From assembly GCA_041591635.1 (NCBI GenBank), contig JBFHRO010000020.1:1-24917 (forward strand): a DNA stretch of 24,917 nt, read 5' to 3'. The notes beneath the pieces are model-generated. The model did no database searches. It was not told where the DNA came from and was given only the letters and a program-made list of their open reading frames with translations. Of this stretch, positions 8,948 to 15,604 are shown in pieces. The position numbers and the translations under genes are program-made. This stretch comes from JACKOD01 sp041591635 (GTDB taxonomy: Bacteria > Pseudomonadota > Gammaproteobacteria > Pseudomonadales > Oleiphilaceae). The first letter of the stretch is position 1. Each line of letters opens with the position of its first letter.

Positions 8948-8993
8948 CACTCGCAAGCCCGCGGTTATTCAGACGTTTGCCAAAGGAAACCCC

Positions 8994-9908
8994 ATGAGAT
9001 TTGGAATTGATCTGGGCGGCACCAAGATCGAGCTGATCGCCCTCGACGCCGATAACCGGATTGCCTACCGGCAGCGGGTGGCCACGCCTTCAAACCAGTA
9101 CGAGGCCATACTCGACGCCATCGTTAACCTGATCAGCGATGCGCACACCGCGCTGGGCTGCACGGGCAGCCTAGGTATGGGTATTCCCGGGGCGGTGTCG
9201 CCCGATCATGGCAAGGTCAAAAACGCCAATTCAACCTGCCTCATTGGTCGCACCATCGGCCCCGATCTGGAAGCGCGCCTGCACCAGCCGGTGCGCATTG
9301 CCAATGATGCCGACTGTTTTACGCTATCTGAAGCCTGCGACGGTGCGGCGGCCGGCTATCGTGGCGTGTTTGGCGTAATCCTTGGCACTGGCGTGGGTGG
9401 CGGCGTTTGCTGGAACCAGCAACTGCTCCAGGGCCCCAATGCGATCACCGGCGAGTGGGGGCACAACCCCCTGCCCTGGCCCACCCTGGCCGATCAGCCC
9501 GCCCCCGCCTGCTATTTCGGCAAGCATGGCTGTATCGAAACCTGGTTGTCGGGGCCGGGATTTGAAAAACACTTCTACCGGTTGGGCAAAGAAGCGCTCT
9601 CGGCGCCCGAGATCGTCAAGCTCGCCCAAGCGGGGCACATTCTCGCCGCACGCTGCCTGGATCAGTATCTCGACCGGCTGGCCAAATCGCTGGCCACTGT
9701 CATTAACATCCTCGACCCGCATGTGATTGTTCTGGGGGGCGGCATGTCCAATATCGACGCCCTCTATCCCGGTCTTGAGCAGCGCCTGCAGCCCTATGTG
9801 TTTTCCGATAAGGTCAACACCCTTATTGTCAAGGCGAAACACGGAGATTCCAGCGGCGTGCGCGGTGCCGCCTGGCTCTGGCCTGCCGTCGAGGGAGCAA
9901 CCCCGTAA
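8994..9908 (+). CDS. mak: ROK-family sugar kinase, Mak-type fructokinase
   Basis: Cytosolic ATP-dependent hexokinase of the ROK family. The protein (304 residues) has phosphate loop 1 DLGGTK at 6-11, VKNANST (75-81), the catalytic aspartate D105 in NDAD, GTGVGGGV (131-138), GEWGHNPLPW (153-162), a second glycine loop VIVLGGGMSN, and a C-terminal KHGDSSGVRGAAWLWP. NANST, GEWGHNPLPW and the C-terminus are closer to E. coli Mak fructokinase than to NagK, so fructose is the likely substrate, with mannose or GlcNAc possible. The ROK zinc motif would be H157...C173-x-C-G-x-x-G-C180. Here the middle cysteine is F175 (CYFGKHGC), one base change from Cys. It lies 46 bases after the adenosyltransferase gene and overlaps syd by one base (TAATG). 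Confidence 0.87.
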   Translation: MRFGIDLGGTKIELIALDADNRIAYRQRVATPSNQYEAILDAIVNLISDAHTALGCTGSLGMGIPGAVSPDHGKVKNANSTCLIGRTIGPDLEARLHQPVRIANDADCFTLSEACDGAAAGYRGVFGVILGTGVGGGVCWNQQLLQGPNAITGEWGHNPLPWPTLADQPAPACYFGKHGCIETWLSGPGFEKHFYRLGKEALSAPEIVKLAQAGHILAARCLDQYLDRLAKSLATVINILDPHVIVLGGGMSNIDALYPGLEQRLQPYVFSDKVNTLIVKAKHGDSSGVRGAAWLWPAVEGATP

Positions 9909-10540
9909 TGGAGAATGCCATGTTCAAACGCCTGCCAGCGCCCGATTGGCTCGATGATATCCCGACGTTCAATGCGTTGACCGACCTCTTTGACCGCTAC
10001 GTTCAGCTGACCCAGGAAGCCACCGGCCACTTGCCCCGGCTCGCGTTTGATCCTGACTGGCGTTCGCCCTGCCAGTGCAATGCACCCGAAACCCCTGTCA
10101 CTGCAACCGAACTCCCTTTGGTCTGCGACTGGCTGCCATGCCTGCGGCCCGTGCTTTCGCCCCTGGCAAAGGGGCTGGGCAAGGCATTTGAGATACCCAT
10201 TCACCCGGCGCTGACCAGCTACTACGGCAGTTACTGGTCTGAAGGGCTGGTCGTGGATTCTCCCTGGGGCGAATTGCAGTTGATTCAGCTATGGAATGAA
10301 GAAGATGAAGCCATGCTGGCGCAGAACCTGATTGGACACTTGATGGTTCAGCGCAAAAAACGGCTCGCTCCAACCTTCTTTATCGGCTGTGGCGAGAACG
10401 ACATCATGGTAAGTCTGGACAACCAGAGCGGCCACATAGTGCTGGAGCGGCCCGGCAAAGCCCCCGTGCGCCAGCTGGCGCCGAGCCTTGCCGATTTTTT
10501 GCTGGCAGTGACACCCACCACCAGGGCATACGCCGCCTGA
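9908..10540 (+). CDS. syd: SecY-interacting protein Syd
   Basis: Peripheral inner-membrane protein that binds SecY and is thought to check the integrity of the SecYEG translocon. The C-terminal two thirds match Syd: QNLIGHLMVQRKKRLAPTFFI corresponds to the family core ENLIGHLVTQKRLKLPPT (I rely on NLIGHL..Q....L.PT.FI). It ends with LAPSLADFLL, like E. coli. At 210 residues it is about 30 longer than E. coli Syd, mostly through a Cys/Pro-rich insertion at about 50-85. Two starts are possible: the ATG at 9908 (GAGGGAG ten bases upstream, overlapping the mak stop) or the ATG at 9920 (GGAGA five bases upstream). The gene ends nine bases before the convergent ampE stop. Confidence 0.88.
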   Translation: MENAMFKRLPAPDWLDDIPTFNALTDLFDRYVQLTQEATGHLPRLAFDPDWRSPCQCNAPETPVTATELPLVCDWLPCLRPVLSPLAKGLGKAFEIPIHPALTSYYGSYWSEGLVVDSPWGELQLIQLWNEEDEAMLAQNLIGHLMVQRKKRLAPTFFIGCGENDIMVSLDNQSGHIVLERPGKAPVRQLAPSLADFLLAVTPTTRAYAA

Positions 10541-10549
10541 TTTCCCGAT

Positions 10550-11422
10550 TTATGCCAACACAATGGCAATCAGCGCAAAACCCGCCATCCAGATGGCCAG
10601 GCTGCGGTTAGTAAGGCCCCGTAACGCCTCGAGACTGGCCTGGCCTGCAGAAATCGCCACCAGTCCCTTGCCGTTGAGCTGATCAGGCGCCTGCTGGCCC
10701 AAGGCACCGCAGGCGCCGGCGAAGATGAGTGTGCCGCTGTCGGCGGACGGATCACGCAACATGGCTCCCGCCTGTTTGAAACACCCCGTGAAATTTCCGC
10801 CCATGGCAAAGGTCATCACCAGCAAGCGTGAAGGCAACCAGTCGATGAGGTGATTGAGTGCGCCGGCACTCTCGGCCAGCGTGCCATAACTTTTCGAGGC
10901 CAGATGCTGATTCAGGCGTACAATCAAACCACCCGCCGGCCCGGCGATGAAAAACCAGAAAAGAACCGAAAAAAACCGCTGGTAGAGATGATCGAGAAAG
11001 GCCCGGCTGGTTGCCTGATGCACCCCCTCCGCAGACACATCCTGATGCACCGGCAGCAATGCCCCCAGCATGCGGGCCTTGTAGGTGGCACCCTGCATGT
11101 CGCCCCTGCCCCAGCTTTCGCTGTAGCCATGCAGCAGTTCCCGGTAGCCGCCGGCGCCCAACAGACAGAGCAATACCAGCACCTGTATCGCCAGGGCGCC
11201 CGTGCCCCACAAGAACTGGCCAATGAACAACATGACCACAAAGCACACCAGGGCCACACAGGTATGCAGCAGTATTAACAGGTAGATCAGGTCTGTGGAT
11301 TTGTTGGGTTTGTTGGCAAAACGCCGGAATAAGCCGGCGAGAAAATCATCGAAGCGCAAACTCAGAGGAAGATCCAGTTTCTGCTGGGCCAGACAGGCAA
11401 TCACCATCGACAGGAAATACAT
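10550..11422 (-). CDS. ampE: AmpE family membrane protein
   Basis: Polytopic inner-membrane protein, the partner gene of ampD in the beta-lactamase/peptidoglycan-recycling signalling operon; its biochemical role is unsettled. The 290-residue sequence has an N-terminal hydrophobic stretch, LSLRFDDFLAGLFRRF, hydrophobic helices at about 45-95, a central HGYSESWGRGD segment, FWFFIAGPAGGLIVRL (about 155-170), LIDWLPSRLLVMTFAMGGNF, the conserved Asp-Trp-x-Pro-x-Arg element, and a C-terminal helix. The frame opens at a GTG at 11434, but there the GGAG lies directly against the start codon. I therefore prefer the ATG at 11422, which has GGAG 11 bases upstream. It follows ampD by 79 bases on the same strand and converges on syd with a nine-base gap and no visible terminator. 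Confidence 0.86.
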   Translation of the reverse strand: MYFLSMVIACLAQQKLDLPLSLRFDDFLAGLFRRFANKPNKSTDLIYLLILLHTCVALVCFVVMLFIGQFLWGTGALAIQVLVLLCLLGAGGYRELLHGYSESWGRGDMQGATYKARMLGALLPVHQDVSAEGVHQATSRAFLDHLYQRFFSVLFWFFIAGPAGGLIVRLNQHLASKSYGTLAESAGALNHLIDWLPSRLLVMTFAMGGNFTGCFKQAGAMLRDPSADSGTLIFAGACGALGQQAPDQLNGKGLVAISAGQASLEALRGLTNRSLAIWMAGFALIAIVLA

Positions 11423-11501
11423 AGGGCACAGCACTCCGTAACATAACTCGAATCCTGAGTGCTACCAGTATGTACCATTGGGAGGATGCTGCAACCCCCG
11501 A

Positions 11502-12071
11502 TCAGGCGTGATCCTGCAGCAAACCATGGTACAAAGCCCAATCAAAGGACGGGCCCGGATCTGTCTTGCGACCGGGGGCAATGTCGCAATGTCCGACAAT
11601 CCTGTCACGCGTAAGGGCCGCAAATCGTGCCATGAGCTGCCGGGTGAGTCGGGCCAGCGTCTGATACTGCGCCTCGGTGTAGGGGGTATCGTCGGTACCG
11701 GCCAGCTCGACCCCCAAGGAAAAGTCATTGCAGTTTTCACGCCCCTGGAAGCAGGATACCCCCGCATGCCAGGCACGCGCATACATGTCCACGAACTGCA
11801 CCAGGGTCCCGTCACGCCGGATATAGAAATGCGCCGACACCTGCAAGGCGGCAATCTGCGCGAAATAAGGATGAGCCTCGGGATCAAGTCGATTGCAGAA
11901 GAACTGCTCGACACAGTCGCCCTCAAACTGCCCCGGCGGCAGGCTGATGTTATGGATGACCAAGAGGCTGACATCCTCGGGAACCGGCCGCTGATTGTAA
12001 TTGGGGGATGCGACCGGTCGCGCCTCGGGCAGCCATCCTGGGCTCGGAGCTGGGCACGTTGCTTGTTCCAT
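11502..12071 (-). CDS. ampD: 1,6-anhydro-N-acetylmuramyl-L-alanine amidase AmpD
   Basis: Cytoplasmic zinc amidase that cleaves the stem peptide from 1,6-anhydro-MurNAc peptides during wall recycling, thereby lowering the AmpR ligand that induces AmpC. It has 189 residues. The zinc ligands are H40 (in VIHNISLPPG), H161 and D171 (in GHCDIAPGRKTDPGP). The catalytic glutamate E122 (GVELAGT) and K169 are also present, so it looks fully active. RAWHAGVS and NDFSLGVEL match AmpD rather than the membrane-anchored AmiD. The frame is open 20 codons further, but the ATG at 12071 has GGAGAAG eight bases upstream and fits the usual length (about 183-189). It lies between the DUF1631 gene (65 bases upstream) and ampE. 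Confidence 0.95.
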   Translation of the reverse strand: MEQATCPAPSPGWLPEARPVASPNYNQRPVPEDVSLLVIHNISLPPGQFEGDCVEQFFCNRLDPEAHPYFAQIAALQVSAHFYIRRDGTLVQFVDMYARAWHAGVSCFQGRENCNDFSLGVELAGTDDTPYTEAQYQTLARLTRQLMARFAALTRDRIVGHCDIAPGRKTDPGPSFDWALYHGLLQDHA

Positions 12072-12136
12072 CAGGGGTTCTTCTCCATCATCCGCTCGTC
12101 TCTCGGTGTCTGGACAGCAGTCAGGTAGCAAGCATA

Positions 12137-14440
12137 CTAGAGGGCACCGCGGCTTGCCTTGCGCAAACTGCCAATGACCGACTCCAGTGCCCGGTCAAAC
12201 AGCAAGCCTTCTTCAAGCAGACGCATTACGCCGTCAGACAAGGCCTGAGCCAGTTCGTGACGATTGTACTCTCTGACCTTGACGCCATTGCGGTTCACAA
12301 AAATGTACTTGCCACTGACCTTGATCTGGGCGGCCAGTTTGCAGCGCAACTTGTCCTGCCCCGGCAGCAGGGACTCAAACCAGGCACCTACCCGGAAACT
12401 GTCAATCTGTTCGTAGTAACGTGCGTCCACCGTAGCTGCTTCAGCGCCCGTCTCTGTGATCGCTACCGGCGTACAGGTCAGGGTTTCCAGAGCGGCCGCT
12501 TTGGCTGTCTGATTGATCGCCTCGACTTCACTGATCAGGGCCTCGGAATCGCTGAGCCAGTCATCCACCGAAAAGCCGCTTTCAACGGCCGCATTTTCGT
12601 TCGGCAGCCTGGCCGGCGCCAGTTCCGACAGCGGAGCAACAGGCGCCGATGATTGCCTGATTTCCTCGCCTGTCGGGGCCTGAGGCTGGGCCAAACGTTC
12701 CATCGCTGCGGCGTGATGCACAGCCAACGTCGCCAAAAGCGCATCCACCCGACTTTGCACCATGCCACTTTGAGCCAGCCCGGTGCCGAGTCGCTCAATA
12801 ACCCCCGGAATCATCTGGATCAGACGTTCGTGCGCCTGCTGTTGCAACACGGCGCTGACCGGCTTGTTAGGCGGGAACCTCGGTTCCAGACTCCACCCAA
12901 GATCACGCAGGGTGCACACCGCGGCCTGCCACTGGGCACTGTCGGGGCCATGGCGCAAATAATTGAGCATCAACACCTGACGCCAGCCGGTATCCACAAG
13001 TTCGGTAATATCGACCGGCAGCGAATACAAGGATCGCACTTCCGCAATGGTAATATCCACCACATGCTGCGCCAGCTCACTGATGGCCTTGCCTTCTTCA
13101 GCATCGCGGACCCGTTGCTCGATAATTTCCAGGCGTCTTCGTTCAAGGTCAACAAAGGCCTGAAATTCCTGCAGAATGTCGGCGAACAGCCGAGGATCAT
13201 TCTCGAATTCATTCAGCAAGCGGTAAACAATCGACTCCACCTTTTCCTTGAATAGGTCCTTTTTGCCGTCCTGGCGTTCAACCCAGCCAATGGCGGCCTT
13301 GGATATTTCATTTAACAGCTTGCGCGCCGGGTGGCTCTTGGAGCTGAAAAACGTGGAATCCATGAGAGCAATTTTGAGAATCGGAATCTGCAACCGGGCA
13401 ATCAGTGCCTTCATGGTGGGCTGTAATTGCCTGTCATCGAGCACGAACTCAAACAACAGGGAGACCAGATTGATGGTGTTTTCATGCTGATCCGTCGAGC
13501 TCAAAACACCCGCACTGCGCAAGCTCTCCTGCCAGATCCGATGCAAGTCCTGCAGTCCGTAGCTACCTGCTTGCTGCGCGGTCGCCGACACCGCATGCTG
13601 CAACGATGAAAGACTCGCCAACACCGCCTGATCCAGGGTTCCGGCATAAACATAGTGCCCCAAATCTGCCCCACCGACTGGCATGCTCGTCGCTGCCGAT
13701 GCCTGTCCCTTGCCACCTTGCCCTGTCTCCTTGTGGCGCAAACCGCCGGCCGTTTTGAGTTCGGGCAGAATCCCCCATTTCGCCATGCGATGATTGAGCG
13801 ACTCCAGGATCGGGCCATAATTTGCCAGCAGGTTCTGCTCAAACAGTTTGAGAATCACGAGACGAATGGGAGTCGGCACCGAAAGCTGATCAAGGGCATT
13901 GGCAAAGCCATTGCACACCGATTCTACCGACATCGGATTGGTCAGGGGTTCCAGCTCGCTGCGCTTGAGCCACACCAGCAGTCGAGCTTCCAGACAGGCC
14001 AGCGCATCGCGATTGGCGCTGTGGCACCGGTTTACCATGGTTTCCAGCGCAACCTGCATCTCAAGTGCTTCATTATCCAGCAATTGCAGACCATCCCCGG
14101 CCGACTCTGAGGCACCATGGGCGGGTATCCGATGTTTTCCGGGGGCCCGAAACAAGGTCAGCAAAGCCACCAGATAGCTCTTGGCAATCGCCTTGCGCTT
14201 GAGGCGGATTTCGCGCATCGCATCAAAATACAGGTTGCGTTGAACATTGGTGCCGGGACGCTCGGACAACTCAAAAAGAGCGTCATCCACACGGTCAAAC
14301 AAGGCTTGCAAATGGGGTTTGAGCTGACCGGCGAGTGCCTGCTGCAATTCCGCACTCAGACTCGGGGTTGAGGCCGCCGCGCCCGCCTCGGATTGCGAGC
14401 GCACCGCATTGATATCCACGATTTTTGTCTGCGTACTCAT
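12137..14440 (-). CDS. DUF1631 family protein
   Basis: Large uncharacterised proteobacterial family (767 residues here), sometimes mislabelled thymidine phosphorylase. I recall the homologue at the same place, between ampD and nadC, in Pseudomonas. The sequence starts MSTQTKIVDINAVRSQ. It is almost wholly alpha-helical in appearance to about residue 570, with NRCHSANRDALACLEARL, SVPTPIRLVILKLFEQNLLANYGP and HPARKLLNEISKAAIGW recognisable as family-type blocks (each abbreviated here). A Pro/Ala/Glu-rich linker (about 575-660) leads to a C-terminal beta-rich module (about 675-745) with GAWFESLLPGQ and KYIFVNRNGVKVRE, which resembles a PilZ-like fold but lacks the RxxxR c-di-GMP motif. No signal peptide or membrane helix is seen. 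It is transcribed towards ampD, divergent from nadC. Function unknown. Confidence 0.88.
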   Translation of the reverse strand: MSTQTKIVDINAVRSQSEAGAAASTPSLSAELQQALAGQLKPHLQALFDRVDDALFELSERPGTNVQRNLYFDAMREIRLKRKAIAKSYLVALLTLFRAPGKHRIPAHGASESAGDGLQLLDNEALEMQVALETMVNRCHSANRDALACLEARLLVWLKRSELEPLTNPMSVESVCNGFANALDQLSVPTPIRLVILKLFEQNLLANYGPILESLNHRMAKWGILPELKTAGGLRHKETGQGGKGQASAATSMPVGGADLGHYVYAGTLDQAVLASLSSLQHAVSATAQQAGSYGLQDLHRIWQESLRSAGVLSSTDQHENTINLVSLLFEFVLDDRQLQPTMKALIARLQIPILKIALMDSTFFSSKSHPARKLLNEISKAAIGWVERQDGKKDLFKEKVESIVYRLLNEFENDPRLFADILQEFQAFVDLERRRLEIIEQRVRDAEEGKAISELAQHVVDITIAEVRSLYSLPVDITELVDTGWRQVLMLNYLRHGPDSAQWQAAVCTLRDLGWSLEPRFPPNKPVSAVLQQQAHERLIQMIPGVIERLGTGLAQSGMVQSRVDALLATLAVHHAAAMERLAQPQAPTGEEIRQSSAPVAPLSELAPARLPNENAAVESGFSVDDWLSDSEALISEVEAINQTAKAAALETLTCTPVAITETGAEAATVDARYYEQIDSFRVGAWFESLLPGQDKLRCKLAAQIKVSGKYIFVNRNGVKVREYNRHELAQALSDGVMRLLEEGLLFDRALESVIGSLRKASRGAL

Positions 14441-14544
14441 AACACCCTACCACCTTGTATCAAGACTGACTCATGAATGGATCCATCAACATTCAGGTAT
14501 CTATTGCGAGCTAACGCCGCCGTGTTGGCGCGCCTCTCATTTTC

Positions 14545-14604
14545 ATTATTGACCCCTCACGTCACCATTACTGTCACAATTTGTCACCACGCGAAGCAGG
14601 TCAC
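14545..14604 (-). promoter_or_regulatory. GTCAC repeat cluster, candidate operator in the DUF1631/nadC divergent gap
   Basis: Four GTCAC words lie on the plus strand at 14561-14565, 14573-14577, 14583-14587 and 14600-14604. Two of them sit in TGTCAC copies exactly 10 bases apart. On the minus strand (towards DUF1631) they read GTGAC and lie just upstream of an AATAAT box (14550-14545). The matching -35 position there is poor (CAGTAA), as at activator-dependent promoters. The repeats begin about 120 bases from the DUF1631 start and about 90 from the nadC promoter. The regulator is unknown; the spacing does not fit a CRP site. Confidence 0.35.
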
Positions 14605-14663
14605 ACTAAAATGCACGATGGTGCAACGACACAGACCAAACCCTGCTGCAAGCAGAGGAATCA

Positions 14664-14692
14664 TTCACTCTGGCCCGCTCTTTTAGTATAGT
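14664..14692 (+). promoter_or_regulatory. Probable nadC promoter
   Basis: TTCACT (14664-14669; four of six) and TATAGT (14687-14692; five of six) are separated by 17 bases, a good sigma70 arrangement. Transcription would begin near 14699, giving a leader of about 22 bases before the ATG at 14721. Confidence 0.55.
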
Positions 14693-14720
14693 TGGCGGTT
14701 TATCTCCTGGGAGCATGGCC

Positions 14721-15554
14721 ATGCTTGATTTGCAGACTGCCATTAGCGCCAACGTTCGCGCCGCGCTGGCAGAAGACGTTGGCACAGGCGACATCACCGC
14801 GCAACTGATTCCCGCCGACCATGTGGCCAAGGGCCGGGTTATTACTCGCGAAGTGGCGGTTGTGGCCGGCAAGGCCTGGGCAGACGAAGTGTTTCGCCAG
14901 GTGGATCCGGCAATCCAGATTCACTGGCAGGTTGGCGATGGTGACCGGATTCCAGCCAACGCCACCTTGTTCGAGTTCACCGGCCCTGCACGCGCACTGC
15001 TCACCGGCGAACGTTGCGCACTGAACTTTTTACAGTTGCTGTCAGGCGTTGCAACCCGTGCGCGGCAGTTTGCCGACAAAGTGCAGCACACCCAGGTGAA
15101 GTTGCTGGATACGCGCAAGACCATTCCGGGCCTGCGCCTGGCGCAGAAATATGCAGTGACTTGCGGCGGCTGCTATAACCATCGCATCGGTCTGTTTGAC
15201 GCCTTTCTTATCAAGGAAAACCACATCATGGCCTGTGGCAGCCTGACCAGGGCGATTCAATCGGCCCGCGAAATCGCGCCAGGAAAACCCGTTGAAGTAG
15301 AGGTTGAAACCCTCGGCGAACTCGAACAGGCGCTGATGGCCAAGGCTGACATCATCATGCTCGACAACTTTACCCTGGCCGACATGAAACTTGCCGTACA
15401 CACCTGTGGCGGCCGGGCAAAACTGGAAGCATCCGGTGGCATTACCGAGACCACACTGGTACCTATTGCCGAAACCGGCGTGGACTATATTTCGCTGGGA
15501 ACGCTAACAAAGGATTGCAAGGCGATAGACTTGTCGATGCGCCTGGACAGCTAA
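14721..15554 (+). CDS. nadC: Nicotinate-nucleotide pyrophosphorylase (quinolinate phosphoribosyltransferase)
   Basis: Converts quinolinate and PRPP to nicotinate mononucleotide, the last step of de novo NAD precursor synthesis. Diagnostic segments are EDVGTGDITAQLIP near the N-terminus, LLTGERCALNFLQLLSGVAT, LDTRKTIPGLR (the PRPP/quinolinate-binding Thr-Arg-Lys block), CGGCYNHRIGLFDAFLIKENH, EVEVE, DIIMLDNF and LEASGGI. It is about 277 residues. An ATG at 14715 is also in frame, but the GGGAG at 14709-14713 is only one base from it and seven bases from the ATG at 14721. I therefore use the latter, which begins MLDLQTAI. The next gene follows 50 bases later on the same strand. Confidence 0.96.
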   Translation: MLDLQTAISANVRAALAEDVGTGDITAQLIPADHVAKGRVITREVAVVAGKAWADEVFRQVDPAIQIHWQVGDGDRIPANATLFEFTGPARALLTGERCALNFLQLLSGVATRARQFADKVQHTQVKLLDTRKTIPGLRLAQKYAVTCGGCYNHRIGLFDAFLIKENHIMACGSLTRAIQSAREIAPGKPVEVEVETLGELEQALMAKADIIMLDNFTLADMKLAVHTCGGRAKLEASGGITETTLVPIAETGVDYISLGTLTKDCKAIDLSMRLDS

Positions 15555-15579
15555 CGGGTGCCGGCCGCCGCTGCATAAT
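15551..15579 (+). promoter_or_regulatory. Weak candidate promoter of the GGDEF-EAL gene
   Basis: CATAAT (15574-15579, five of six) lies 17 bases after CTAACG (15551-15556, three of six), about 26 bases upstream of the ATG at 15605. The -35 box overlaps the nadC stop region. Read-through from nadC is equally possible. Confidence 0.28.
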
Positions 15580-15604
15580 AACAACACTAGGGGAAACACC
15601 TGTC

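Noticed and set aside
14561..14604. CRP-type site in the GTCAC repeat region
   Set aside because: The words are direct repeats; no TGTGA-N6-TCACA palindrome at the right spacing is present.
14477..14686. 69-codon plus-strand frame in the DUF1631/nadC gap
   Set aside because: It has no good ribosome-binding site, a random-looking composition, and overlaps the repeat cluster and the nadC promoter.
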